From positions 1-64,000 of the forward strand of contig JANBRJ010000079.1 in the NCBI GenBank assembly GCA_027577595.1: 64,000 nucleotides of DNA, read 5' to 3'. Numbering within the stretch: position 1 is the first letter of the stretch; every line of letters starts with the position of its first letter. Made by a program: the position numbers and the translations under genes. The notes beneath the pieces were generated by a model, which saw nothing but the letters and a program-made list of their open reading frames with translations, was not told the origin of the DNA and made no database searches. Shown piece by piece: positions 37,475 to 47,454 of this stretch. The stretch is from Coemansia sp. RSA 487 (lineage: Eukaryota; Kickxellomycota; Kickxellomycetes; Kickxellales; Kickxellaceae).

Positions 37475-39110
37475 CTCAATGTGTGGTGTGTATCCACTTT
37501 CTTTATGGATTTAGATTCTTTTATGTTGCTCTTGGAAATGATTTTAAAAATAATTGCGAAAAGGCGGTCTGTAGATTCTGTGGACTTTTCGATAAAAAAA
37601 AGGCAAGCGAGAGGGAAAAGAAGAGGCAGGAGACGTCACGAAATTGATATCCTTTTCTTTGCTTGGCAATTTGAAAAAAAAAATCAAGTGATTTGGCTCC
37701 ACACTGAAAAAAAAGTGTCAGAATGTTTGATCTGCTAACCGAACATACGAACCGACTCCTGCTATATCCAGATTAGCTGTCAGGATTAATAAGCCAAAAG
37801 TCAAACTAAACCATTTTGAAAGATACAACTGCAATCTAGTAGGCAGTTGACAATTGTTGTACATTTGCCAAAGTATCGAGACAAGAAGTAGAAATACATT
37901 TACAAAAATTCACATTATGAAAGAATGTTGATAATGACAACGTTTATTTTTCATTTCCCCGAGTATTTTTCTATCGATTCTAAATGCTTATCTAGTATTC
38001 GGTGACTACTTGTCGACCGGATGATCGGGGGAATACGGAATCTCACGTAAGAAAACACAAGAACAATATCGATTATTTATACACGTAAAATCCAAGGAAC
38101 TGAAAAATGTGACCACTGTCATCAGACAAGCGAAAGGCAAACGAGCGCCACCACTGCTTCCACCTTTTTTTACAATGCTAAAATTTGTCATTGACTTGTG
38201 GAGTGTGCAATGAAAAATGGGGATGCATGGAATACTTGGAGGAGGAGGATACGGACCCGGGTATATTGGCCAAGATAGTAATTTCAATCGCAATATATTG
38301 CCTCAATTATTGTATTTTTAGCTTGCGTAAAGAAAGTAAATTGGAAAAAGACGCATCTATCTGCCACTACAGCTACCACCACCGTAAAAAAAAAAAAGCG
38401 AAATCCCTTCCTGTTTATACGACATCTGCAGTAAATTATGTTCACATGCATGATTTCAATATCTCCTACACTCAGCCAACCAATTATCGTTTGCAAGAAT
38501 ACTAGCTACTTGTTTGACTAAGCGTAGCTCAGCATGAAAGTGTCGGCACTGTCATTAGCATAGCAATCCATTGCTCTAACCTAAAGGAAAAATAGTGGTG
38601 TCACCGCTTAATGAGAATTGTAATTATATGGCGTTCCCTCATTTTTACTCTTTATTCGGATAGTTTTGTAAATTATCAATTTGAATTATAGATTCTGCTT
38701 TTCAAGCTATCACATTTTTGCAATTTATTATTTTCGACCCTGCTCTTTTTCTTGCTCCTCATCTTTATATAGCCCTGTCTTGATGACAACTAAACGTGTT
38801 GGATATCTAGGATTTGAGCTTGTTACGGTTCTGGTGTTTACATAGAGTTGATGTCCTTTTCCTATTATTTATCGCGACACAAAAAAGACGTGCAATCTAT
38901 CTCACTAGTAGAATATAACAGCTTATAGCGATATTGAAAGCATTATATTTACTCTTTCTCCTTCTCGCCCTTTGCTAACTAACAGCATTTTTGCCGCTAT
39001 AGTTGTAAAGGAAGAGAAAACCAGACAGGAAAGTTAATCACAAATCGGATCACACATCCGCAATATATATCTAGCAGAGAAGTCCGTTCACTTCGTTTCA
39101 TTTTGGCGCA
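37475..39110. other. 1.6 kb intergenic region without a supported gene
   Basis: This is the divergent space between the WD40 gene and the 7TM receptor gene. ORFs at 38006-38293 (minus) and 38185-38505 (plus) overlap each other, lack motifs and look accidental. A-runs occur at 38385-38397 and in the 37650-37715 stretch. Confidence 0.45.
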
Positions 39111-40691
39111 ATGGTTGACGGTTCAAAGAATTCGACTGCAAACATTGCGCTGTTTATAATTCAGATAGTCTCTGCTGTTTCTGGGTTTGTCATATCGGCC
39201 AGCTGCTTGTTTCTTCGCAAGTGGCATCCACCAATGGCATATACCGCTGCGTTCCATATTAGCTTTTGGATAGGTGTGCAGGCAATAATCACACACACTG
39301 GATCCGCAATATCGGTACGACTTCCAGATGTAGGCCAAGATATGCAAAATAGCAAGCCGCTGGTGCGCTTTCTCATATGGGCACAGTTTGCGATGCCTCT
39401 GTGGTTTGTTTTTTTGAACGTCGCTATTGCCACAGACTTGATGTTTTCTCAGCTTTTTCGCCTCAACATCACCAAACTTCAGTTTATGCACCGCTGGTAT
39501 TTGCCTGTGGCCACACTCATGGCTTTCACATTGGCCCTGCCTCTTTTGATTTACCACTCAGAGTACCAGCCCGCTGCAAACGTTTTTTCAGTCCAGTTTC
39601 CCAGTGCCCTTTCCGTCACCCTTTACTACATTCTAGCGTTCGATGTATGGATTGCCATTGGAATCGTCTATTGCTTTGTTGTCGTCACCTTGGTTGTCTC
39701 CATTATCGTTGTCAAATTGCGCAAGAAAAGAGCCGCCTGGAACGAGCACAACTTGGCACAGTTAGAGGGCAGCAGCTTTGCACCACGGTCGATTCAGCTC
39801 CCTAAAAATATTTACTTGCCCAATAAGCCGCAAGATCATCTGGATTCCGACAGTGTTGCTGGTGATATAGAGAAGCAAGCGACAGTCTCGCAAACGCCCT
39901 CGCCACCAACAGGTCGCTGTAACCCGCAGCTGGGAACGCAGAGCAGCAGCAATACCTGCAGAGTCGATGATAGTGCCACTGGTAGTAACGAGAGTGGATG
40001 CACCCCTAGAGCCACCCAATCGGAAGAAACAAAAGTTATGCCCCACATACACGGATCCAATATTTCGAACAGAAAAAGTGTGCTATTTATTACATCCCAA
40101 GGCAGCAACCCTTGTAGTAGCAGCAATAGTGAGGTAAAGCCACTAGTAAGGAAAGAGTCTGCTATTCAATCAAAAAGCGCAGGTAAACGAAAAGACCTGC
40201 ACATAAGCGGCGCAACAGCTATAGGAGACCATCCGGATCATGAACAAAAAGAAGTGCAAAGTCCAAAATCGCGGCAACTCTCAGCATCAACAACATTGCG
40301 TGAAATAAGTACAGGCTTTACGGCATGTCGTCGGCGTACGATCCTTCGGCTAGCTAACCTGCCACCGCCGTTCGCTTTGCGTAGTAACCATCGGTCGGTT
40401 CTTGTTTGCCAGTCGGGCACATCGTCGCCGTTTCGCATCCCAACTCTTGCATTGGTCCGTCTGCTGCTCTACCCGCTTATCCCCATCTTTTCGTTCACTC
40501 TCATGGTTATCGTCAGATGGGTTTGGTTTAGATCAAACATGCCCTCGCGCTGGGAGGTTTTGAATGTCGTTTCGGGATTTCTCAGAGCGCTTGAAGGGTT
40601 CCTCTGTCTTATCGTCTTTCTGCTCAACCCTGCCCTTAACCGCTCATTTCGTGAGATTCGGAAACGGAACACGCCGTTGTTTAGCCAGTAA
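39111..40691 (+). CDS. orphan seven-transmembrane receptor (fungal GPCR)
   Basis: The 526-residue product has seven hydrophobic helices at about residues 13-34, 44-66, 87-110, 128-148, 168-200, 446-468 and 481-505. There is a short extracellular N-terminus with an NST glycosylation site and an unusually long third cytoplasmic loop (about 200-440), which is Ser/Thr-rich, polar and likely phosphorylated. A short basic tail (REIRKRN) ends the protein. This layout matches fungal nutrient or cAMP-receptor-like GPCRs (Git3/Gpr1 or CAR-like groups) more than pheromone receptors, but I see no diagnostic ligand motif. The start is the first ATG of the frame. Signalling through a heterotrimeric G protein is inference from topology. 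Confidence 0.75.
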   Translation: MVDGSKNSTANIALFIIQIVSAVSGFVISASCLFLRKWHPPMAYTAAFHISFWIGVQAIITHTGSAISVRLPDVGQDMQNSKPLVRFLIWAQFAMPLWFVFLNVAIATDLMFSQLFRLNITKLQFMHRWYLPVATLMAFTLALPLLIYHSEYQPAANVFSVQFPSALSVTLYYILAFDVWIAIGIVYCFVVVTLVVSIIVVKLRKKRAAWNEHNLAQLEGSSFAPRSIQLPKNIYLPNKPQDHLDSDSVAGDIEKQATVSQTPSPPTGRCNPQLGTQSSSNTCRVDDSATGSNESGCTPRATQSEETKVMPHIHGSNISNRKSVLFITSQGSNPCSSSNSEVKPLVRKESAIQSKSAGKRKDLHISGATAIGDHPDHEQKEVQSPKSRQLSASTTLREISTGFTACRRRTILRLANLPPPFALRSNHRSVLVCQSGTSSPFRIPTLALVRLLLYPLIPIFSFTLMVIVRWVWFRSNMPSRWEVLNVVSGFLRALEGFLCLIVFLLNPALNRSFREIRKRNTPLFSQ

Positions 40692-40799
40692 GTCTGTGGA
40701 CGCTTGGTCTGGTTCAATGTTTCTTTCGTTTTGTATTTTTAAGACTAAATGTATTTGCAATATGCCAAACTATATCGTCAGCTAAAAAAACACATTTTT

Positions 40800-43592
40800 T
40801 CATTCATCATCCTCGTCTTCGGAGTTGTCCATATCGTATGGCCACCAGAACTTTCCTCGCCGCTCGACAACAGCAATGCTTCGTCTTCCCTGTCTTCCAT
40901 TGGTGCTTAGACTTACAGGATATCTTGCTTCTTCGTCCAGTTTGAGAAGCTTTGCGAATTCGAGTGGAACGGGTGTAACATCCTCAGGTTTTTGACCCTT
41001 ATTATCATCCAAATCGCACTTCGAAACTGGGTGGTACGTGATTCTGCTATTACCCTGCCTGTAACTGATTGTGCCCAGGTATGACGAGTCGCAACCATCG
41101 ATTGTAAATGTGATGCCCAGCAAGTCGTCGTCAAAGAATGAAATATCAGTCACTTGTACCGGCCGTGTTTCCTCCAACGATTGGGCTGCTGGTTTCAAGG
41201 AAAGGAGTTCCATCTCCGATCGGTCATTCTTAGCACAGCATGTTTTTACTGCCAATTTTATCAAAGCAACCTTTGTCTCTTCTCTGGATAGCAGCCTCGA
41301 CACAGCTAGAACTTCGAGCACATGGCTTCTTGTGGACACGGCTGCCAAATACAATGTGCCTGCATCGTTGCTCTGGTCATGCATCGAGTTATTTGTCGCA
41401 CTTGCAATACAGTGCATGTCGCTTATTCTTCCAACCGATTTGACGTAATCGTTATCGCCACCAGCTCCATCTACGTACATGGCTCTTGAAAAATAGACAA
41501 AATCAGACTGAATGTTCCATTGAAGGCCATTTCCAAGAACAGCTGATGGCCATGCTAGTGCTTGAGAAATAAATCCCTTGGCGGCTGTCAGCGCTTCGCG
41601 GCATGTTGGTGGAGGAATTTCTCCACAGCTCATCTTTTCTTCATTCATGTTGTGAGTGGAATCTGTGCAGCGCCTAGTTGCCTCGTCTAGCAGATCAGCT
41701 GAATGGAAAGGAAACTCAAACACACCCTCGCGTTCCTCGAATCCTTTTGACCCTTGCTTGCGATCCAACTCGCCAAGCTTAAACTTTTGTATGGATTCTG
41801 TGTGCGACTTTTCTGATAGGATATCGAAATAAACCTGCACAACTTTGCTATCCGCTTTGTTTCGGTCGTCCTTCAAGCTTAGGATATTCTGCGTTTTTAT
41901 CTGCTCATCTAGCGCGTCGTCGGCAGATCTTCTACGGAAAGCGCTGCGAACGAATCGAAGCAAAAGCTTGTAGTCGATCTCTGGACGGATTGGACGCAGC
42001 CCATCGTCCATTGTGTCGTCATTCCCTGCTTTGCGGATTCCCTCGTTCTGCCAATTCAGATCATCCACTGCCAGAAGTGCCCAGTCCACAAACACTTGGT
42101 TCTCACGCTGCTCTTCCTGGAGCCTGCCTGCATACTCCTCAAAGCGTCCATACATCCAACCGAGGAGCACAATCGCACGCAGAATAAGGCTTCTTGCTTC
42201 TGCTATTTCGCTCAGAGGCGCCGAGCAGCCCTCACCGTTGCCGCCGAAGCTGTACCCTGACAAGGAGAGTTGAGAAAAGTCAGCAGTCACTATTTGCAAA
42301 AAGCGGCTCACAGCAAGAATTGCTCTCTCGATGGCTGGCGATACGTACTGGTAAATAAGACGAGCAATGGCCACCGCTCCTTGGCGTCCGGAATTCTCCC
42401 AGCTTTTGAGCTTTGTAGATTTGAGCTTGGCCAGCAGAAACTGCGAAGTCGGTTCGCTAGCCCTACCAGTTACTGCTAGCCTACAGAGCTCTGCCTCGGG
42501 GCTTGTAACTTCGTCCACACCATGGTCCTGAAGAATGCCCTCAAACATCTGCAAAAGCCTGGCTCTCGAAGTAACCTCGCCACGAGCCGTTGCCTCGTTG
42601 ATTACCAAGTCGATCGTATTTTCAATATACAGAAATAGGCCTGAAATCCTAGCAGACAGATACACCAGCGAGCGCAACAGTGGCGTGGCCGCCGAGAGCA
42701 TCGATGTGTCTAGCGTACATAGCGCTGCATTTGGACAGTCGCTGTGTTGCTTGTCTTGTTTGCGGGTCAAGTATATACAAAGAGTTGAGAGATCACAGCT
42801 GATTTGTGCGTTTGTGACCACGAAATCAGTAAAGGGGCTATTGGAATCCTTTTCAAAATATGGAAGCTTTGAAACAGGCAGTGTGAAGATGCCACCAAGC
42901 GTTACCCAAACAGCCCCACGCGTAGTTGTGATAATTATTGCTGTCAGGTTGTCTGGTTCCGAGTTTATGTTGCTTGGGGTGGCCTTTGACTTATCCAGCG
43001 GACTAAGTGCCGGAAGGTTGAACTCGAGAGGCAAGGGCTTGACCGCCATCGAGCTTTCGTCGGTTAAAATACCCGTTAATGTTTCGCTATCGCCGTCGCA
43101 ACTAACCCACACCATCGATGCAACAAGCTCATCGTCGGCGAGTTCTATATTTGATTCGTGCACTATATCGCCATGCGCTGCGTCGCGCTGTACCAAGTTG
43201 CCATCTGAATACAAAACAGCTATACTCTGCCCGCTTGGATTCCATGCAATGGCTCGTATCACAGCCTGGGTCTCTTTCCCAGAGTCGCTAGCGGTCTTTT
43301 CAGATACGCTTGTAGCTGTGAATGCTTTGGAAGCCGTTGTCTGGTTACTGTCCTGTAATGTTCGTCGCCATATTGTTTCGCCACCACTAAGCCTGACAAG
43401 ACGCAGTGCACGTCCCTCAGGAACAGCAAGTATATCAAGCGTAGGGCACCATCGTGGAGGCAAGTAATTTGCTGCGCGCGGTTGCCTTAGCGATGGCCCA
43501 GATCGCAACTGAAGCGCATGTCTTCCCGAAAGCGACTGAAACCCATTCGTCTGGTACGGAAACCCCGACAGAGATATTATAGATACGCTATC
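40800..43592 (-). CDS. APC4: anaphase-promoting complex subunit 4 (Apc4)
   Basis: The 930-residue product fits Apc4 (Cut20/Lid1 type), a scaffold subunit of the APC/C ubiquitin ligase. The N-terminal WD40 part has the family-typical WCPTLDILAVPEGRALRLVR with TIWRRTL, then AIAWNPSGQSIAVLYSDGNL. The middle part is helical (LSEIAEARSLILRAIVLLGW, DYKLLLRFVRSAF), matching the Apc4 long domain. A Ser/Asp-rich linker and an acidic C-terminus (SEDEDDE) end the protein. The frame is open to an ATG at 43640, but MDSVSIISL at 43592 is closer to the usual distance from the WCP motif. It is convergent with the 7TM receptor gene, about 110 bp apart. Confidence 0.87.
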   Translation of the reverse strand, partial: DSVSIISLSGFPYQTNGFQSLSGRHALQLRSGPSLRQPRAANYLPPRWCPTLDILAVPEGRALRLVRLSGGETIWRRTLQDSNQTTASKAFTATSVSEKTASDSGKETQAVIRAIAWNPSGQSIAVLYSDGNLVQRDAAHGDIVHESNIELADDELVASMVWVSCDGDSETLTGILTDESSMAVKPLPLEFNLPALSPLDKSKATPSNINSEPDNLTAIIITTTRGAVWVTLGGIFTLPVSKLPYFEKDSNSPFTDFVVTNAQISCDLSTLCIYLTRKQDKQHSDCPNAALCTLDTSMLSAATPLLRSLVYLSARISGLFLYIENTIDLVINEATARGEVTSRARLLQMFEGILQDHGVDEVTSPEAELCRLAVTGRASEPTSQFLLAKLKSTKLKSWENSGRQGAVAIARLIYQYVSPAIERAILAVSRFLQIVTADFSQLSLSGYSFGGNGEGCSAPLSEIAEARSLILRAIVLLGWMYGRFEEYAGRLQEEQRENQVFVDWALLAVDDLNWQNEGIRKAGNDDTMDDGLRPIRPEIDYKLLLRFVRSAFRRRSADDALDEQIKTQNILSLKDDRNKADSKVVQVYFDILSEKSHTESIQKFKLGELDRKQGSKGFEEREGVFEFPFHSADLLDEATRRCTDSTHNMNEEKMSCGEIPPPTCREALTAAKGFISQALAWPSAVLGNGLQWNIQSDFVYFSRAMYVDGAGGDNDYVKSVGRISDMHCIASATNNSMHDQSNDAGTLYLAAVSTRSHVLEVLAVSRLLSREETKVALIKLAVKTCCAKNDRSEMELLSLKPAAQSLEETRPVQVTDISFFDDDLLGITFTIDGCDSSYLGTISYRQGNSRITYHPVSKCDLDDNKGQKPEDVTPVPLEFAKLLKLDEEARYPVSLSTNGRQGRRSIAVVERRGKFWWPYDMDNSEDEDDE

Positions 43593-43823
43593 CATGCTTG
43601 CAACAGGAGCTTTCAACGAAATAAATAGTCTAATGGCCAAAACAAAAGCTAGAAACAGGGATTTCGCGCGATTTACTTTTCTGCAAACACTTGATTACAT
43701 CCACTCAACAAACACTTGATTGCTTGTGGGTAATCCATTTTCTCACATTGAGACACAATTTTACTACCCAAGAAGCTTAATGAGTATATATGAAAAGAAA
43801 AGAAAAAGCAATAGTGCTAGTGA

Positions 43824-44123
43824 TTATTTATAAACCTTGAGAGTAAGACAATAATCACCATCAATCCATATTTCATCTCCCGTCTCGAGAGGAATATCCC
43901 GGAGCTGCTTATATTTTGGGAAAGTTTCTTTTTTGCTATCCTTGCTCTTCGTTTTCTTGTACTTTATAGTAAATTTATACTTGTTGTTGGTTGCTATTTC
44001 ATCGTTCAGTATAACTCGCGATTTGATGCTATCACGCGTATCGCCAGGGCTGACATAGTAATCTTTGATTTGTTTGGGGGCTTTGGTTGTGCTTGATGTG
44101 GTGATCTTATACCGTAAACCCAT
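43824..44123 (-). CDS. small basic protein of unknown function, possibly ubiquitin-like fold
   Basis: The 99-residue product starts MGLRYKITTSS and ends YCLTLKVYK. Alternating strand-like segments (LRYKITTS, KYKFTIKYKK, DEIWIDGDYCLTLKVY) with a YVSPGDTRDSIKSRV turn/helix and an acidic DIPLETGDEIWIDGD loop suggest a small beta-grasp-like domain. The middle carries a lysine-rich stretch. I do not recognise the family. An upstream in-frame ATG (44204) would add 27 residues with a weak hydrophobic run; the internal ATG is preferred. Apc4 on the same strand starts upstream-adjacent at 43592. Confidence 0.5.
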   Translation of the reverse strand: MGLRYKITTSSTTKAPKQIKDYYVSPGDTRDSIKSRVILNDEIATNNKYKFTIKYKKTKSKDSKKETFPKYKQLRDIPLETGDEIWIDGDYCLTLKVYK

Positions 44124-44579
44124 TGTTGCTATTTCAATTAAAACGTCTTGGTGTTGTGGATTGATACAAGCCGAATAGGTAAAAACGATAATCGAATAAA
44201 TCAATAAAGGATATGGATGCAGAATGTCTGTTTTTTATATATCCGAAGCGCAAAAAGAAGATAGCTGTACAGTTAGTTGCAATCACAGCAATATTTCATG
44301 TCACAAGAAGCTTGCTCTTTCATTGCAAAAACATAACCGTTTTCCTGTTGAATGGCGGGTTTTCATTAAAAGACTTTAATTTAAATGTCCACCTTTTGTG
44401 GAAGCTTAACTGCACTGAATGTCTTTTTCTAAAAAAGAAATATAACAGATCCGTTGTGAACAGCTAAAAAGGAAGCATTTACTTAATTATTCCGCCTCGT
44501 CAAAGTCAAAGAGCACACCTATCATTGTTAATAATTTATAGGGATAAAATTTCTTGTGATAATTGGATTTATGTGTATA

Positions 44580-45191
44580 TTATGCGTCTGCTTGGGCGAT
44601 ATCTAGTGTAGGAGCTAACGAAATATTATCACCTTCTTCATCTGAGGATTTGGACAAGGAAATGGTGGACGGAAGGCCTAAAGCTATTGTATAGTAAACG
44701 ATAGTAGAATCTGTATCGACGATAGCTAAATGGGTTTGTTCAATTCCAAGACCTGTGGCTTCCTCTGAAATACGTCCAAGCATCTCAACGCTAATGTTCT
44801 CGTCAGCGTAAACGGGCACAAACATATGGTCGCTCTTGCTTGTTACAGTGGGTAAATCGACAGAGCTTAAAACAGTTGCATCCACATTTGGCAGCATCTG
44901 GCCTACATATTAAAATAGAAAGGAGTTGGCTTTGTCTTTATTTTTCATTTTTGTTAATTTTTACTGTATAGTAACAACATTGGTTTTATTTACCATATTT
45001 GATATCCATGAATGTCTGGAATAGCGCTCGGCTGCGTCGTGGGTGCTGTTTGCATATATCCGAGATTTCGTGAAACTACAATATAAAAGTGGTACCTGGC
45101 ATATTTCGTTGAATTAAATAGCTTTTATAAAATTAAATTTAAAAGTACACAGAGGAATAAGAGAAAGACTTACCTTTGGATGATGATCCAT
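44580..45191 (-). CDS. SEN15: tRNA-splicing endonuclease subunit Sen15, three exons
   Basis: Exons are 45174-45191 (only 18 nt), 44994-45075 and 44580-44902, with introns of 98 and 91 nt. Donors are GTAAGT and GTAAAT and both acceptors end TGTAG; phases fit exactly. The 140-residue product starts MDHHPK and ends in an acidic tail. The core LAIVDTDSTIVYYTI is the signature strand-loop-strand of Sen15 (human TSEN15 has LAIVDSDSTIVYY), and MFVPVYADENISVEML also aligns. Sen15 is a structural subunit of the heterotetrameric endonuclease that removes introns from pre-tRNA. It is divergent from ENP2 with a ~275 bp shared promoter. The exon structure is inferred from splice signals and frame. Confidence 0.85.
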
Positions 45192-45466
45192 GGTGGCAAA
45201 GTATAATATGGAGCTAAATAGGACCGTTGATTCAACACAGAACGTGCTCAGACATTTTGTGCACTATAAGTTTGCAACCTGATTAAGGGTATGTATGTGA
45301 TCAGCTTCTAATATTGAACTGCGGATCAGATTACCGTTTTTTTTTTATGAAGTAAAAAAAAAGTGCTCTAATGGAAAGCACCATCTTTTTTTTTCGATCC
45401 CTTTTGCTGCATTTCTCGTTTATTTATCTCATACTTTTGGCGACTCTTGGATATTGATAAAAAAAG

Positions 45467-47326
45467 ATGGTGCTAACAGCAACAAACACAAATAATGTCA
45501 AGGTGTACACCGTGTCGGGGAGCACTTTATCACGAAAGCTCCCGGACTGGCTAGCCAAGCGCAAACGTCGCGAGCTACAAAAGGACGTGGAATGGACGAC
45601 ACGCCTCGAACTGATCCAGGACTTTGGGTTCCCCGAGGCAGCGCTCCGGATAAAAACTACACCTGACGGACAATACTGCATGGCCACGGGAGTGTACAAG
45701 CCACAAATACGGGTGTACGATTTCAGCAATGTATCGATGAAATTCGAGCGACACACTAATGCAGAGAACGTGAATTTCCTTGTACTCTCGGATGACTGGA
45801 CAAAGAGCGTGCATCTGCAGAACGACCGGACCGTAGAGTTCCACAACGAAGGGCAAATGCACTTCCGACTGCGTGTGCCGCGATTCGGACGTGGATTGGC
45901 GTACCACAGCCCATCGTGCGATGTGCTTGTGTGTGGTGCATCATCCGAAGTATATAGGATCAATATAGAACAAGGAAGGTTTATGGCGCCGATGCACACG
46001 CATAGCACGAAGGGTGTCAATGTTGCCGAGGTTAATCCGGCACACCTTCTGTATGGGTTCGGTACCGAAGATGGAGCGGTGGAGTTCTGGGATCCGAGGG
46101 CTCGCAATCGAATCGGGGTGCTTGAGCCGTACGTGTCTGGCGCGATGCCCCAGAGCGGTAGCGGAGGGTTCGAGATCAGCGCGCTGAGCTTCCGCAACGA
46201 CGGACTAGGCGTGGCTGTGGGGACGTCATCAGGGCATGCGCTCCTCTACGATCTGCGCCAGGCGCGACCGTGGCAAATCAAGGACCAGCAGTACGGGCTG
46301 CCGATCAAGAGCCTTGCGTGGGTGGAACCCGTGGTTGGTGGGACATTCGACAACGATATGGCGGGCGAGGCCAAAGTAATGAGCGCCGATTCGCGTGTCA
46401 TCAAGCTGTGGTCTGCGCAGTCAGGCAAGCCATTCACATCGATCGAGCCTGAGCACGCGATAAACGACGTGTGCATGGTGTCTGGAAGCGGGCTGTTGTT
46501 TGCTGCCGGAGAGAGCTCTGAAATAATGAGCTACTTTGTGCCGCAGCTGGGTCCGGCGCCCAAGTGGGTGCATTTCCTGGAGAACCTGACCGAGGAGATG
46601 GAGCAGGCGCCGCAGCAGTCCATCTACGACGACTACAAGTTTGTGGCGCGCAAGGAGCTCGAGTCCCTTGGTCTCGCGCACCTCATCGGATCGCCTGTGC
46701 TGAAGCCCTATATGCACGGCTTCTTTGTGGACCTGAGACTGTACGAGCGCGCAAAGGCCATTGCCAACCCGTTTGCCTACGAGGAGCACAGACTGCGCCG
46801 CGTGCAAGAGAAGCTGGCCAAGGCGCGCGAAAGCAGGATCCGCGCAACCACCAAGCTGCCCAAAGTCAACAGGGCGCTTGCGCAGCGGCTGTTGCAAATG
46901 CAGCGCATAGACAAGGCGCAGCAAAAGCAAAAGAAGGCCATCGAGACAGCGAATGCTGCAGAGAGCGAAGGCGAGGAGGAAGAGGAAGAAGTGAAGCAGC
47001 TAGGTGGAGGGAGGCAGCGGAAGAAGGCAGCGGCAGCAGCAGCTATGGCCACGGCTGTGCTCGAGGACTCGCGCTTCAAAGATGTCTTTACAAACCCCGA
47101 GTTCGAGGTTGACGAGGAAGCCGACGAGTTCAAGCAGCTGCACGCCATGCCCACCCAGCGCCGTGCCCAAAAACAAGAACAGAAACAGCAACAGAAGCCA
47201 AGGAGGCGAGGCGCCGATGACTCTAGCGACGATGACGAAGTGGATATCCGCAACCACAGCGGTACAACTGCTGCTCTGGAGAACGACAGCGATGGCATAG
47301 AGTCTGACGGCGAGTTCTTTGCGTAG
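45467..47326 (+). CDS. ENP2: Enp2/NOL10 ribosome-biogenesis WD40 protein
   Basis: The 619-residue product opens MVLTATNTNNVKVYTVSG, the conserved start of Enp2/NOL10. A propeller follows with QDFGFPEAALRIKTTPDGQY, GVYKPQIRVYD, GRGLAYHSPSCDVLV and TEDGAVEFWDPRARN. The C-terminal half contains IYDDYKFVARKELESLGL and the NUC153 motif (LEDSRFKDVFTNPEFEVDEE), then basic and acidic runs typical of nucleolar proteins. Enp2 is part of the 90S/SSU processome in 18S rRNA maturation. Length is close to yeast Enp2 (707) and NOL10 (688), slightly shorter. No introns are needed. Confidence 0.95.
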   Translation: MVLTATNTNNVKVYTVSGSTLSRKLPDWLAKRKRRELQKDVEWTTRLELIQDFGFPEAALRIKTTPDGQYCMATGVYKPQIRVYDFSNVSMKFERHTNAENVNFLVLSDDWTKSVHLQNDRTVEFHNEGQMHFRLRVPRFGRGLAYHSPSCDVLVCGASSEVYRINIEQGRFMAPMHTHSTKGVNVAEVNPAHLLYGFGTEDGAVEFWDPRARNRIGVLEPYVSGAMPQSGSGGFEISALSFRNDGLGVAVGTSSGHALLYDLRQARPWQIKDQQYGLPIKSLAWVEPVVGGTFDNDMAGEAKVMSADSRVIKLWSAQSGKPFTSIEPEHAINDVCMVSGSGLLFAAGESSEIMSYFVPQLGPAPKWVHFLENLTEEMEQAPQQSIYDDYKFVARKELESLGLAHLIGSPVLKPYMHGFFVDLRLYERAKAIANPFAYEEHRLRRVQEKLAKARESRIRATTKLPKVNRALAQRLLQMQRIDKAQQKQKKAIETANAAESEGEEEEEEVKQLGGGRQRKKAAAAAAMATAVLEDSRFKDVFTNPEFEVDEEADEFKQLHAMPTQRRAQKQEQKQQQKPRRRGADDSSDDDEVDIRNHSGTTAALENDSDGIESDGEFFA

Positions 47327-47454
47327 TATACATCCGAGGCTACGAATCCCCTGTTTGCAAGGGCTGAGTAGAGTGTCCAGGGACACTGAGTCGGATTATA
47401 AAACCTACTTTTGCTTGCTGTATAGTCCAATCTTAAAGCTATGGCAGTTCGTTC

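Noticed and set aside
42535-43467. 310-residue plus ORF opposite APC4
   Set aside because: Antisense shadow; the minus frame carries the conserved Apc4 motifs.
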